This document shows positions 36,925 to 48,500 of a stretch of DNA of 64,000 nucleotides, in pieces. The stretch comes from Blattamonas nauphoetae (Eukaryota > Preaxostyla > Oxymonadida), in NCBI GenBank assembly GCA_033064195.1, contig JARBJD010000084.1, positions 62,001 to 126,000 on the forward strand, given 5' to 3'. The notes under the pieces were generated by a model, which did no database searches, had not been told where the DNA came from, and worked only from the letters and a program-made list of their open reading frames with translations. Numbering within the stretch: the first letter of the stretch is position 1; each line of letters starts with the position of its first letter. A program made the position numbers and the translations under genes.

Positions 36925-37691
36925 CACGAATTGGATCAATTCACTCGAAGTCCCATTATGTCAAGTGGAGGATTGGTTCTTTGTAGAATTGGTGGAAATT
37001 AGATGTCCTCCTCGTCTAAACTATTGTTAAACATGAATAGAGCGAGATTATCGGGAATATAAGTGTTCATTCGGGTTCAGCCAAGAACTGACAGTGAACG
37101 GAGTTTCTTTGATTGTTTCGCTGGATGAACAAAAGGAACGAGGATGAAATGAATGAGATGAAGTATGTGAGATGGGAGATGGAAGAGACACGCAGGAAAA
37201 GAATTCCGTCATGGGTCGAACTGCCAACAAAAGGGGAGAAAGAAAGGGATGAGAAAGAAGAGTGAAGAGAACAACCGTCCCCAGTAAAGATAAACCTCTC
37301 ATTCATTGCACACGAGTCCAGATCGATCGGAGTGTCCATCGGAATAGTTGGAGGAATGAAGTGGGTGGATGGACACTGATCGTTGACTCGGTCGAGAGAG
37401 TGACGTGGAGATGGAAGGTTGTGAAATTGCTGGTAAATTGATTTCTGTGCAGAGAAGGTTGGAGAATAGTGTAGTTGTGGGGATGGATGTGACTTCGATG
37501 AAGTGAAGTGTGGATGAAAGTGCAGTTTGTGTGATGGCTGAGAGCAGAAATGTGGAATGTGGTGAGAATGAAGATGGGTGACATGGAAAGATGATGATCA
37601 TCTTTCAATGAAGACGGGAGTGGAAGGTGAAGTGAAGCAACTGACATGAAGTGTGGATCTTAAGAAGCGAGTGGTGTTCAGTATTGAAACC
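36925..37691. repeat. Intergenic copy of a duplicated flank
   Basis: This spacer matches 44794-45586: for example GAATAGAGCGAGATTATCGG, then TTCATTCGGGTTCAG, GGAGTTTCTTTGATTG and GGGTGGATG occur in both. It is the 3' flank of one gene and the 5' flank of the next in the tandem cluster. No gene recognised. Confidence 0.75.
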
Positions 37692-40600
37692 TTATTGGAC
37701 GACATTGTGCGAAGGAAGAGCCGCTGTGCTCGGGTCGGTCTGTGCGAGATCGTTGAGCGAGTCGGAGAGTGAGGTGAGGGATGGTCTCTCGTTTGGGTTG
37801 AAGGAAAGGCAGGAAGAGATGAGGTCGCGAGTGGAGTCGTCTTCGATCTTCGAGAGGTCGGGAAGAGTGCCAGACACAATCTGACGATGAGCATTCACGC
37901 CATCCACTTCACCAAACGGCACGGTCATCGTCACCATCTCGAACATGACCAGACCAAGACTGAACACTGATGCCTTGGCCTGGTCACACTCGTTTTTTGG
38001 TTGCTCCTCATCTTTCCTCACTTCTGGTGCTTCCCAGCGCTCTCCCTCGTTCGGTCCAGACTTTTGGGGGATGGATGGGTGAAGTGGCTGAGGTTGACGA
38101 TTTTGGTTGGAAAGTTGACCTGCTTGTGTGGGATGGTTGAGAATGATGCAGATTGTGTCGTTGTCGAACACAATTCGGTGGGGATTGAGAGCGGCGAGTG
38201 CATGATGAGTGGGATTTTGGTTATGAAGTTGCATGAGGCCCTTCGTAACAGAACTCGCAACTCTCTTCCACGATATCGCCTTCTTTTCGTTCTCGAGACC
38301 ATGCAGACGACAGTACAGACTATCCGCACACGACACAACTTTCGTCTCGAATGGATGCACACATTGAATGGCTTCACGCTGCATCGATTCCGGGATGTCT
38401 CGAACAGCACTGTCGAGAGGAGGACAGAAAGCATCGTCAGAGAAGGTTCTGTTCTCGCTGTCGCCTTTCGAGAGAATGTGTTGGCGAGTCTGACTTTGGA
38501 TTGATGCTTCCCCGTTCAGCACGCGGTTCAGAGTCGAGTCGTGAACATCTTCCTCTTCTTTCACAATCACCTCTCCCATCTCCATCGCTGATCTTTCCTC
38601 GTTCATCATGAGTGACTGCTCGTTCTTCTTCTTCTTGTTCCGACGGGCGATGAGGACGATCAGAATGATCAACAAAATCAGTGCCAGAAGAACACAGACA
38701 ACGACGGGAATGATCCAGACAAGATGTGAGGAAACCCCTCCCTGCGACATGTTCCCTTTTCCTGTTGATGAAGCTGAAGCGAACAGGAACGAATTCGCTG
38801 TTGTTCGATTGTTTCCAAACACCAGTCTGGCACGCCATTCGAAGGAAGAGTTGAGAGACAAGAACGATGTTTTGAGATCAACTTGTCCAACAATCTCAGT
38901 CGACGTCCATTTCGTCGTTGCCAGCGAGTCCAGATGGAGAAGAGCAGATTCACCCTTCACACTCTTCGAAGAATCCCACTCAAACACTTCCACATCCAGA
39001 CCACACGGCACAAGCATCTCTCCTTTCACAGTGAAGTGCATCGTGTTTGTCTTTTTCTCAAAGTTCGTGGAGGAAGTGTCAGAGTCGAGAGTGGGAACGA
39101 AGAGAGGAGACGAGACAATGTCCTGATCTCCATCGATCGGACAATCGTCGGCATCAATCCAAGCTGATGGAGAGTTCTTTGTCCCATCACCCTTCGAAAG
39201 AGAGTCGATCGTCAGTTTCCCTTCTCCTTCACAGTGAATGTTCTGTCGAGCTGATGGGAACGATGAGTTCGTTTGTCCGTTGTCAGAGAACTCTCCTTTC
39301 GAGATTGTCAGTTCTCCTCCTTTCTGAACAATCCCTCCAGATCCAAGTCCCTTCAGAGTCACTGCCGATAGATTCGCTTTCGAGTCAACAAAATGAAGGA
39401 ATCCTGTCTTCCATCCACAAATCGATCCTTCCGAGTTCGATTGTGTGCTGCTTGATCCTTCGATCGAACATGTTTGGATGGTGATTGTGGATGATTGAGC
39501 AGAGATGAACACAAATGATGACGAAGAGGAAGTGGTGATTGTGAGGAGCGTCAATCCGCATTCACCATCCGTGATCGAGAGAAGTGAAGAATCCGAATTG
39601 GTCATCGACGATGGTTGGGAAAGACAGAGGAGGGATGGACCCATTCTGCCTGATGTCAGTTGGAAGGGAAGAGGCGATACGAGCAGCGGTGTGGAGAGCG
39701 ACGCTGGTTCCACAATTCGCATCATCGTGTTGTGAATCGAGAGTCGGGAGGCCAGACTCCACGCTCGTTCGATTCGGAGACACGTCGAGACATCTGCTCC
39801 ACTCCGAATTATCGATGCATCAGCAGGATCGTCGGAGCACACACAGATGGTCAGTTCTGATAGTTTCTGAGGTGTTGAGACGGAAACACCATCTGCAGCG
39901 ATCACATTTTCTCCATTTGACAGATCTGTGATCGAATACGTTGAACCAAAATCGAGGCCTCCATCCAACCCCAATAGCACAACCTCGCTTTTTCCTTTCG
40001 TGCTCGAGTTGAATGAAACTTTGAGTGTGATGGTCGAGTTGAGCGTCAAATCGAATGTGGAGTCTGAAGGGAGGTGTTCTCCAATGAGAACGACCGACAA
40101 CAAAATGCCTTGGGAGTTCAATTCGACAGAGGTATCAGTGATGCGAGCAGCGGTTGGCGGAATAACAGAAAGTTCAGAGGTTGCAAACGACGGAGTCCCA
40201 ACCACGATTCCCTCTTTCGTCGCATCCTCAATCTTCGTCACGGTGTATGTTTGCCCAAACTGCAGAGATGTCGGATCAGAGTTGGAGAGAACGAGTGTCG
40301 ACGATGTTGCAGATGTCGTTCCAGAGGCAACAACTGTGAACGTCTGAGTGTGACCATTCGACGATCCATCTTCTGTCAAAACTCCAGACACTTCCACTGT
40401 GTATGTTTCACTGAGAACGAATCCGGATCCTGTTACCTTCAGTTTGATTGACGTTTCCGCCTTGTCAGTCACTTCAATATGAGTCAAACGAACTGGCTCC
40501 ACAGGCATCTGAACTCCAACCAATCCAAATTGAACTGAATTCGATCGACCTGTCGCTTTCAACGATGTCACCTTGTACAACACTCCAAATTTCATCTGTT

Positions 40601-43148
40601 CAGCTGGGTCTGTCTTGAATGGATACAACACTTCTTCCAACTCTTCAATCTCTCCAGACGACGTTGTGTTCATTGTCCGAGTCAGTGTCTCTTTGGCTGA
40701 GTCTTGTCCAACAAGTGTCAGCGTGTATTCCACTCCTTTCTCCAACTCCACACTCGAAAATGACAAGGTCACTTTCCCTTTCGTTGAGGCATCAAGTTCA
40801 CTCACTTTAATCTGAGAAAGCCGAGCCACTGTTGGAATCGTGAACGACACAGGATCGTCGATTTTGATCGACTGTGTCGGCTTCGACACACTCTTCACTT
40901 CTTTCACAATCCATGTTCCTCCTTCAGTCCAGTCCGAATCAGGACCAATCACTCCCAACTCCTTCGATCCGATCCATTTTCCATCAACACCTTTGCTGAA
41001 CTGAACATTCGACAACGAGCCATCATCCAACGACACGTCATATTTTCCATCTTCAAAGTCTCTTCCTTCAAAATGAACGGTCGCTTCTGTGTGGCTCGCA
41101 TCCAATGAACATGAGGCTGACAGAAGAGTTGTCATGACAGATGGCTCAAAGATTTGAAACTTTGTGAATGAGACGATGTGACCAGGATGGAAAACAGCGA
41201 CGATGGAATAGTCGGAGAGAGGTGTTTGAAGAAGACCAGTCTCACCAATCGACACAGAACACGATCCAATCGACGATGACGAAGGAATCGAGAACTCCAA
41301 AACTCGACCAATGTTTGGAATCCCACCTGTCACTTCTTTTCGTGTTCCCTTTACATTTGACACTACAACCAGCAATGTTCCGGAGATTTCCTTGTCCACC
41401 GTCGCTTGCACGTCAGCTGTCACCCCGTTTACATCTGCGGTGAGGGCGGTGAGAGCGATTTTGGCTGGAGATTTGTTAATGAGATCACTCCGATCTTCTG
41501 AGTGTTGATTGTTATGGACATAGATAAGACTTGTGGGGTGTTTTGATTTCGATACACAGTTCGAAATCGTGCTTAGGTCAAGCGTTGGAAGTGGAGTACC
41601 ATAGAAGTAGATGTCATGACCTTCTCCAGTTCCTGCAGAACAATCTTTGAAGACGAGAGAAGAGAGTCGAATTGACAAGCAGTATTGAATGTACATTCCT
41701 CCTCCACTCATGTAAGTCCCATGTCCATCTTTAATTCCGCCGTTCTGGATGAGACAATTTGAGATGGCTCCTCCTTGTGTCGCAGGATCCCAGTGAGCGA
41801 TTCCCACTGCTCCACCATAAGATTCCACTTTCGAGTCCAGAAAGACACATTCGGAGATTGTTGTTTTGCAGGCATGTTCGACGCTCAGAGAAGCATCGCA
41901 TTGTGAAGAACAAGACTTGAACAACGACGATTTGAGTGTGAAAGATGGCGACGATGCTCCGAAATAGATGTGGATTCCTCCACCAAATCTGAGAGCAGTA
42001 CACGAATCAAACGAACAAGACTCGATATGGACCTTGACATTCTGAGCGTGGCAGAAGATTGCCCCACCGCTTTGGGAGTACCCTTCGCAATCTTTGAATG
42101 TGCATCGGGTGAAGGTGATCGGAGAAGTTGCTGTGGTTAGCGTGACAGTGGCATAGAACGGTTTGTTCTCGTGTTTTGTCGTCGCTAGGCAGGTTGTGAA
42201 CGATGTGTTCAGACTCAGAAGACTCCCTCCACCATTCAGCGAACGGATCGATGTTCCATAAAGATGGTTCGAACACGACGACACAACACTCCCAACAATC
42301 GACTGACCAAACCAACTCCCAACTTTGCTTCCTTCCGCTTCGTATGGCGATGTCATGTTCACAAGAACACAACCAACCAACGATGTCGACACTGATTTCC
42401 TCTCCACTTCATTTCCGATTCTGTCCAGTGACCCAATCAGAGGACCTGTCCCCAAAATCAAATCACCATCACCAAACTCAATCGAAGAGCCTGTGATCGA
42501 AACAGACGGTGTCCATCCATCATTGTTGTCTGTTGTGTCTTTTCTTCCCAATCGTTCATGCGATGCTGTCCTGCCAGAGCGAATCGAGTCGTCACAAATC
42601 TCAACCAGAGGAAGAAGAGAAGGAGAGCATGATGACACGTGAGAACTCGATGTCACCGTGATCGAGCTCCGGTCAGTCTCTCCCATCCAACAAACCACAA
42701 ATGGCGAGCATTCCATGTTCGAACGAATCGAACACAATGACACAACCACATTCGACCCCAACACGCGAGCTGTCCCAACTCCTTCCATCCCACAATCCAA
42801 CTCCAATGACGACAGATAAACTGAGCTGTTCATGAACACGAACATCGTCTCAATTCCGACGACATTCCCATCCAATTTGCGAGTCTCTTTCATTCCGCTT
42901 CTATCATCCCAGAATCTGATCCTTGTTTCATTTCCTGTCATCGTCAGATCACTCGATTCCACCACATGATTCGATATGAAGAAATTCCCTTTCGGGAGCA
43001 ATAACGAGATTGGCTCAACATTTCCATGTTGAGCAGAGTTTGAGAATGATGTCAGGATTGGTGACAGGGACAGCAACGTTGTGTCACTACAATCATCCCA
43101 ATCACAGTTCAGAGAACAGATGATGAAAAGAAGTCCGAATTGAACCAT
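37692..43148 (-). CDS. Large beta-helix surface protein with TM helix and pseudokinase tail (1818 aa)
   Basis: I chose ATG 43148 because MVQFGLLFIICSLNC forms a signal peptide; the open frame extends five codons further only with a TTG. The outer part holds about 600 residues of Ser/Cys/Gly-rich parallel beta-helix-like repeats (FTRCTFKDCEGYSQSGGAIF, then CSFDSCTALRFGGGI), then several Ig/IPT-like segments (LKVTGSGFVLSETYTVEVSG). One membrane helix (WIIPVVVCVLLALILLIILI) lies near residues 1476-1500, followed by RRNKKKK. The cytoplasmic tail is kinase-like: APEV, ASVFSLGLVMFEM and NPNERPSL are kept. The HRD loop is degraded (HHALAALNPHRIVF) and no DFG is visible, so it is likely a pseudokinase. 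It may be an adhesion or sensing receptor. No introns seen. Confidence 0.8.
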   Translation of the reverse strand: MVQFGLLFIICSLNCDWDDCSDTTLLSLSPILTSFSNSAQHGNVEPISLLLPKGNFFISNHVVESSDLTMTGNETRIRFWDDRSGMKETRKLDGNVVGIETMFVFMNSSVYLSSLELDCGMEGVGTARVLGSNVVVSLCSIRSNMECSPFVVCWMGETDRSSITVTSSSHVSSCSPSLLPLVEICDDSIRSGRTASHERLGRKDTTDNNDGWTPSVSITGSSIEFGDGDLILGTGPLIGSLDRIGNEVERKSVSTSLVGCVLVNMTSPYEAEGSKVGSWFGQSIVGSVVSSCSNHLYGTSIRSLNGGGSLLSLNTSFTTCLATTKHENKPFYATVTLTTATSPITFTRCTFKDCEGYSQSGGAIFCHAQNVKVHIESCSFDSCTALRFGGGIHIYFGASSPSFTLKSSLFKSCSSQCDASLSVEHACKTTISECVFLDSKVESYGGAVGIAHWDPATQGGAISNCLIQNGGIKDGHGTYMSGGGMYIQYCLSIRLSSLVFKDCSAGTGEGHDIYFYGTPLPTLDLSTISNCVSKSKHPTSLIYVHNNQHSEDRSDLINKSPAKIALTALTADVNGVTADVQATVDKEISGTLLVVVSNVKGTRKEVTGGIPNIGRVLEFSIPSSSSIGSCSVSIGETGLLQTPLSDYSIVAVFHPGHIVSFTKFQIFEPSVMTTLLSASCSLDASHTEATVHFEGRDFEDGKYDVSLDDGSLSNVQFSKGVDGKWIGSKELGVIGPDSDWTEGGTWIVKEVKSVSKPTQSIKIDDPVSFTIPTVARLSQIKVSELDASTKGKVTLSFSSVELEKGVEYTLTLVGQDSAKETLTRTMNTTSSGEIEELEEVLYPFKTDPAEQMKFGVLYKVTSLKATGRSNSVQFGLVGVQMPVEPVRLTHIEVTDKAETSIKLKVTGSGFVLSETYTVEVSGVLTEDGSSNGHTQTFTVVASGTTSATSSTLVLSNSDPTSLQFGQTYTVTKIEDATKEGIVVGTPSFATSELSVIPPTAARITDTSVELNSQGILLSVVLIGEHLPSDSTFDLTLNSTITLKVSFNSSTKGKSEVVLLGLDGGLDFGSTYSITDLSNGENVIAADGVSVSTPQKLSELTICVCSDDPADASIIRSGADVSTCLRIERAWSLASRLSIHNTMMRIVEPASLSTPLLVSPLPFQLTSGRMGPSLLCLSQPSSMTNSDSSLLSITDGECGLTLLTITTSSSSSFVFISAQSSTITIQTCSIEGSSSTQSNSEGSICGWKTGFLHFVDSKANLSAVTLKGLGSGGIVQKGGELTISKGEFSDNGQTNSSFPSARQNIHCEGEGKLTIDSLSKGDGTKNSPSAWIDADDCPIDGDQDIVSSPLFVPTLDSDTSSTNFEKKTNTMHFTVKGEMLVPCGLDVEVFEWDSSKSVKGESALLHLDSLATTKWTSTEIVGQVDLKTSFLSLNSSFEWRARLVFGNNRTTANSFLFASASSTGKGNMSQGGVSSHLVWIIPVVVCVLLALILLIILIVLIARRNKKKKNEQSLMMNEERSAMEMGEVIVKEEEDVHDSTLNRVLNGEASIQSQTRQHILSKGDSENRTFSDDAFCPPLDSAVRDIPESMQREAIQCVHPFETKVVSCADSLYCRLHGLENEKKAISWKRVASSVTKGLMQLHNQNPTHHALAALNPHRIVFDNDTICIILNHPTQAGQLSNQNRQPQPLHPSIPQKSGPNEGERWEAPEVRKDEEQPKNECDQAKASVFSLGLVMFEMVTMTVPFGEVDGVNAHRQIVSGTLPDLSKIEDDSTRDLISSCLSFNPNERPSLTSLSDSLNDLAQTDPSTAALPSHNVVQ

Positions 43149-43170
43149 CACGAATTGGATCAATTCACTA

Positions 43171-44791
43171 GTCCTTGATCAAATGGGGGTGTTTAAAAAA
43201 TGGGGGGTAAATCCCCCGCTGCCCCATGATTATTATGCCCAAGGTTAGTCCCCTTTCAGATGCCGAAATCCTCCGTCTTGCTGGGACGGAGGAGTACAGA
43301 CGCATCCCCCATCGTGGGGAGCGGTTTGTGCGCCTAGCACTCGCGCATAGCATTCCCTTCGCTCGGGCTGGCCGAGTGGGAAACATTAAAAAGCACGTTA
43401 TGGAGAGAGCCATCAAGAACGTAAAAAGCAACAAACCATGCGGGGTAGTTGGGCGCCCTCCGAAACTCTCGGAGGGCGAACAACAAGCTGTAGTTCAAGA
43501 ACTTTTGCACGATCGAGGTCAACGGATTTTTCACTCAGCTAATTCGATCAGATCGTTAGTATGTTCTCGTTTTTCTCACTCATTTTTCGATATAGTGTCA
43601 GGACCAAATCCGTCAACGTCCACTTACAGTCCCCCACCCCCAACTCTCCGCAACCTTCGGCTATTCCTTTGCCAACCGAAGACCTGAAATCTCACTCAAA
43701 CAGAGTGAACAATTCCCTCATGAACGTTTTCGGCAAACATCCGCCCAAATTATCACACCATGGTTCAACCATTACCTTAGATTACGACAATTATACCCGT
43801 ATACCGCTTCACTGATTTTCAATTTAGACGAATCTTTTGCGAACTCCGCCCCAAATCATAATGTGTTGGTTGCGGTCGCCCCAGGGGATCCTCGGCCCAT
43901 CGTCCCCCAAATCCCTCTTCCGAGCAAAACGACATTTATCCTCACCATCGCAGCAGATGGCAAATTTCTTCCGACAGTGCTTTTGGTCCCTTTCCAACAA
44001 CTCCCGGACGAATATGCACCATTCCGTGGATCAAACCTCACAATACTTGCTAATCCGCAAACCAGGATGACAAACACCCTATTTCCGACAATTTTCCAAC
44101 TCTATATCCTTCCCTATATGCTTCAACGAAGACAAAACATCAACCAACAAAACTCTAGGATCCTCCTCATCATGGATGGCCTTCGCTCCCATTATGTGGC
44201 CTCAGTGCAACTGCTCTGTCAATTAAATAGTATAGACATCGTCATCCTTCCCTCCCATACCACGCACATGTTGCAGCCCGTGGATCAATACGTGACAGCG
44301 AACATAAAACGTGGTCTACTCAGCTCGATCCGACCCCACGCACTAGCAGATGCCTCTCAAAAAAGGACTGCCTTCATTGAGGCCCTCGATCAGTCCCTCG
44401 CGGATGGTCTTAACCCTAAAGTGATCAAGGCCTCCTTCAGGGACACAGGCCTTCATCCACCCACGATGCAACCAGTGGCATCAAAAATAACTGAAGCAGA
44501 ACTGCCCAGAAATCTTAATCCTCCTCCAACACGACGAGACAACACAAGAGAAGGACTCTGGTTCATAACGGATCCTGATCTAATGAGAAGGTTCAACGCC
44601 CCTCCCAACCCAGAGATTCCTCTTGATGAAAATGAGGATGGTGGAGATGACTCAAGTGACGAAGAGGATTAATAGGACACTTTTTTTGTTTATCATTTCG
44701 CTTTTCTCATTCAACGGTTTAATCATTTTTTCAAATGGGTCAATCTCGGTTCTACCCCCATTTTTTTAAAAACCCCCCATTTTTGAGGGAC
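43171..44791 (+). mobile_element. Pogo-like transposon 3, about 1.62 kb
   Basis: Left end GTCCTTGATCAAATGGGGG and complemented right end GTCCCTCAAAAATGGGGG are inverted repeats, with a second GGGG-rich block further in. It lies just upstream of the gene at 37692-43148. The paralogous flank at about 36945 (TTCACTCG) lacks it. If TA (43169-43170, 44792-44793) is the duplication, the empty site would carry four extra bases relative to the paralogue; an AC duplication fits the paralogue exactly. Ends are therefore uncertain by a few bases. Confidence 0.85.
43226..44672 (+). CDS. Pogo/DDE_1 transposase, intact after removing one 43-nt intron
   Basis: Exon 1 is 43226-43558 and exon 2 is 43602-44672; the intron 43559-43601 has GTATGT...GTCAG ends. 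The spliced frame is 467 residues with no stops. The N-terminus has a helix-turn-helix region and GRPPKLSEGEQ. The catalytic core has FNLDESF (first D), LLIMDGLRSH (second D) and THMLQPVDQY (third D, 35 residues on). The tail is acidic (DGGDDSSDEED). It would move the surrounding TIR element. Without splicing the N-terminal frame ends early, which hides the join. Confidence 0.85.
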
Positions 44792-44793
44792 TA

Positions 44794-45586
44794 ACTCGAT
44801 GTCCCATTATATCAAGTGTTGTATTGGTTCTTTGTTGAATTGGTGACAATTAGATGTCCTCCTCGTCTGAACTATCGTTATTCAAGAATAGAGCGAGATT
44901 ATCGGGAATATAAGTGTTCATTCGGGTTCAGTCGAGTACTGACAGTGAACGGAGTTTCTTTGATTGTTTTGTTGGATGAACAAAAGGAACGAGGATGAAA
45001 TGGATGAAATGAATGAGATGAAATATGTGAGATGGGAGATGGAAGAGACACGCAGGAAAAGAATTCCGTCATGAGTCGAACTGCCAACAAAAGGACAGAA
45101 AGAAAGGGATGAGAAAGAAGAGGACGTGAATTGGATGAAAGAAAAGAAAAGCAAAGAGAGCAACAGCCCCCAGCAAAGAAGAGTCCATCTGGAAATCAAG
45201 AATCGTGTGGAATCAGAAAGAACGATCACCGACACGCTGTATAGTAAAATGTCTGTTAAGTATTCCGAATCGATCTAAGCATCCATCGCAGTTGTTGGAG
45301 GAATGAAGTGGGTGGATGGGCACTGATCGTTGACTCGGGTGAGAGAGTGACGTGGAGATGTAAGGTTGTGGTGTGATTGGGGACGTGATTTCTGTGAAGT
45401 GAAGCTTGTAGAATAGTTTAATGTCGGGGATGGCTGAGAGCAGAAACGGGTGATGTTGTGAGAATGAAGACGGGCGACATGCAAAGAAGACAGCACCCAT
45501 CCACCGAAGAGGGGAGTGGAAGGTGAAGTGAAGGAGCTGAAATGAAGTGCACATCTGATGTGATGTGAGTGATTATCATCGATTCC
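44794..45586. repeat. Intergenic flank between two surface-protein genes
   Basis: Copy of 36925-37691 with scattered differences. It probably holds the 3' end region of the gene at 45587 and, beyond the inserted transposon, the displaced upstream region of the gene at 43148. No gene seen. Confidence 0.7.
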
Positions 45587-48500
45587 TCACTGGACGACAT
45601 TGTGTGAAGGAAGAGCTACTGTGTTCGGGTCGGTTTGGGTGAGTTCGTCAAGCGAGTCGGAGAGAGAGGTGAGGGATGGTCTCTCGTTTGGATTGAAGGA
45701 GAGGCAGGAAGAGATGAGGTCGCGAGTGGAATCGTCTTCGATCTTCGAGAGGTCAGGAAGAGTGCCAGACGCAATCTGACGATGAGCATTCACTCCATCC
45801 ACTTCACCAAACGGCACTGTCATCGTCACCATCTCGAACATGACCAGGCCAAGACTGAACACTGATGCCTTGGCCTGGTCACACTCGTTTTTTGGTTGGC
45901 GCTCATTTCTTTTCACTTCAGGAGCTTCCCAGCGCTCTCCCTCGTTCTGACCAGACTCTGGTGATTTGGATGGGTGGAGTGAGTGAGGCTGACGATGCTG
46001 GAAGTTCGAAAGTGGACCTGTTTGTGTGGGATGGTTGATAACAAGGCTGATTGTCTCGTTCGAGTCGAACACAATTCGGTGCGGATTGAGTGCTGAGAGT
46101 GCGCGATGAGCGGGATTTTGGTTATGAAGTTGCATGAGGCCCTTCGCAACAGAACTCGCAACTCTCTTCCACGAGATCGTCTTCCTCTCGTTCTCGCGAC
46201 CATGCAGACGACAAAACAGACTGTCTGAACACGACACAACTTTCGTGTCGAATGGATGCACACATTGAATGGCTTCACGCTGCATCGATTCCGGGATGGT
46301 TTGATCAACCTTTCCAGAAGGAGGACAGAAAGCATCGTTCGAGTAGGTTCTGTTCTCGCTGTCGCCTTTGGTGACGATTGGCTGACGAGACTGATGGCTG
46401 ATTGATGCTTCACCGTTCAGCACGCGGTTCAGAGTTGAGTCGTTATTATCGTCCTCTTCTTTCACAATCAACTCGCCCATCTCTTTCGCTGAGACTTCCT
46501 CGTTCATCAGAAGTGATTGCTCGTTCTTCTTTGTGGAGCGACGACGCTTGGCAAAGACGATCAGAACGATCAACAGAATGAGTGCCAGAAGAACACAGAC
46601 AACGACGGGAATGATCCAGACGATCTGTGAGGAAACCCCTCCTTGCGACATGTTCCCTTTTCCTGTCGACGATGCTGAAGCGAACAGGAATGAATTCGGA
46701 GTTGTGCGATTGTTTCCGAAGACCAGTCTGGCACGCCATTCGAGAGAAGACTTGAGAGACGAGAGCGATGTTTTGAGATCTACATGTCCAACAATCTCAG
46801 TTTCTGCCCATTTCGTCGTTGTGATGGAGTGGAGAGAGAGAAGGGCAGATTCACCCTTCACACTCTTCGAAGAATCCCACTCAAACACTTCCACATCCAG
46901 ACAACACGGCACAAGCATCTCTCCTTTCACTGTGAAGTGCATCGTGTTTGTCTTCTTCTCGAAGTTCGTGGAGGAAGCGTCAGAGTCGAGAGTGGGAACG
47001 AAGAGAGGAGAGGAGACAATGTCTTGATCTCCACTGATTGAGCACGTGTCGGCATCAATCCAAGCTGATGGAGTGTTCTTTGTGCCATCACCCTTCGCAA
47101 GACTGTCGATGTGGAGTTTTCCTTCTCCTTCACAGTGGATGTTCTGCCTCGCCGATGGGAACGATGTGTTGGATGCTCCGTTGTTCGAGAACTCTCCTTT
47201 TGTGACGTTGAGGGATCCTCCACTCATCCAGACGGGGCTCTTGGGAAGATGGTCGATGGTGACGGAATTGAGAAGAGTTGCAGAGTCAGTGAGCTTGATG
47301 AAGCCAGAGTTCCAGGAGCAGATTTCATGTTCTTCGTTGGTGGTGGATGAAGAGGAAGAAATGGAACAGAATTGGATGTTGAGAGAGGCATCGTTTGAAT
47401 CGATGAAGACGAAAGTGTTGGAAGAAGAGGAGACGATTTTGAGGAATGACAGATGACAGACAGCTTGTGAAGTGATTGTGAGGAGGGCAGGGCCAACCGA
47501 AACAGGAGAAGAGATTGAGAGAGAGGCAGGAGCGATTGAGGAAGACATGAGAACGAATGAAAGCGCAGAAGAGATGTGGAGAGGAGACGAGAGATCAGAA
47601 GGCGAGACGATCTGCATTGTTGTGTCCTGAATCGATAGCTTTTGAGCCTTTCCCCAACTGGATACGAGAGATGAACACGTGGAAGAGATGACTGAGCTCG
47701 CACAGACATAGAAGACGATTTTGAGTGGTTTGGGTGGCATAGTGATGGATTGGACAGTGCAAGGGATGGGGTCTTCATTCTGATCTTGTAGCGTGATGCT
47801 GAATGATTGGGCGAAGTCGAGAGTGTCGATGCCGAGGGAGATGGAGTCACTTCTGGCGATCTTGTCGGTCTCGATGAGAAGAGGGAGTGATAGAATGTCA
47901 TCGAGGATGAGAGTGAGTTGTGAAAGAAGGTGAAGGTGTTCTCCCTCGAAGATAATCTCAAATTGAGTGTTTTGGGAATCAATAGGAACTAGTGAGATCT
48001 TAGATAGGGAAGTGACAGGCCCACTGAGATCGATCGGGGTGTTGAAGACACCAGTTTTCACAAATCCGGGCAGAGAACCATTTGTGATGCCGGTGACAGT
48101 GTATCTGTAGTCGTATCGAAGACTTCCTTCTTCTGATGTCGAGCTGAGAGGAATCGACGATGATGCAGCTTCATCATCTCTTTTCCCATGCACACGGATC
48201 TCTGCGATGTGAGCTGTTCCTGTTGGAGTATCTTTCGGTGTTCCAGACACTGTCATTGTGTACGTCTCCCCAATCACAAATCCAGACCCAGTGATCGACA
48301 CAACTGTCGATGTCGAACGGTCCGCAGAACAAGAAGCTCCACTCACTCTCACTCGCTCAGATGGCATCTCAAACACAACTGAATCAATCACAACTGAATC
48401 AACAGACGATCCCAATCTCAGCCACTCCACTTTGTATCTCACTCCAAACTCAAGCTGCTTCTTCCGTTCTTCCTCATCTTCTGCAAATGGAAACAGTGAC

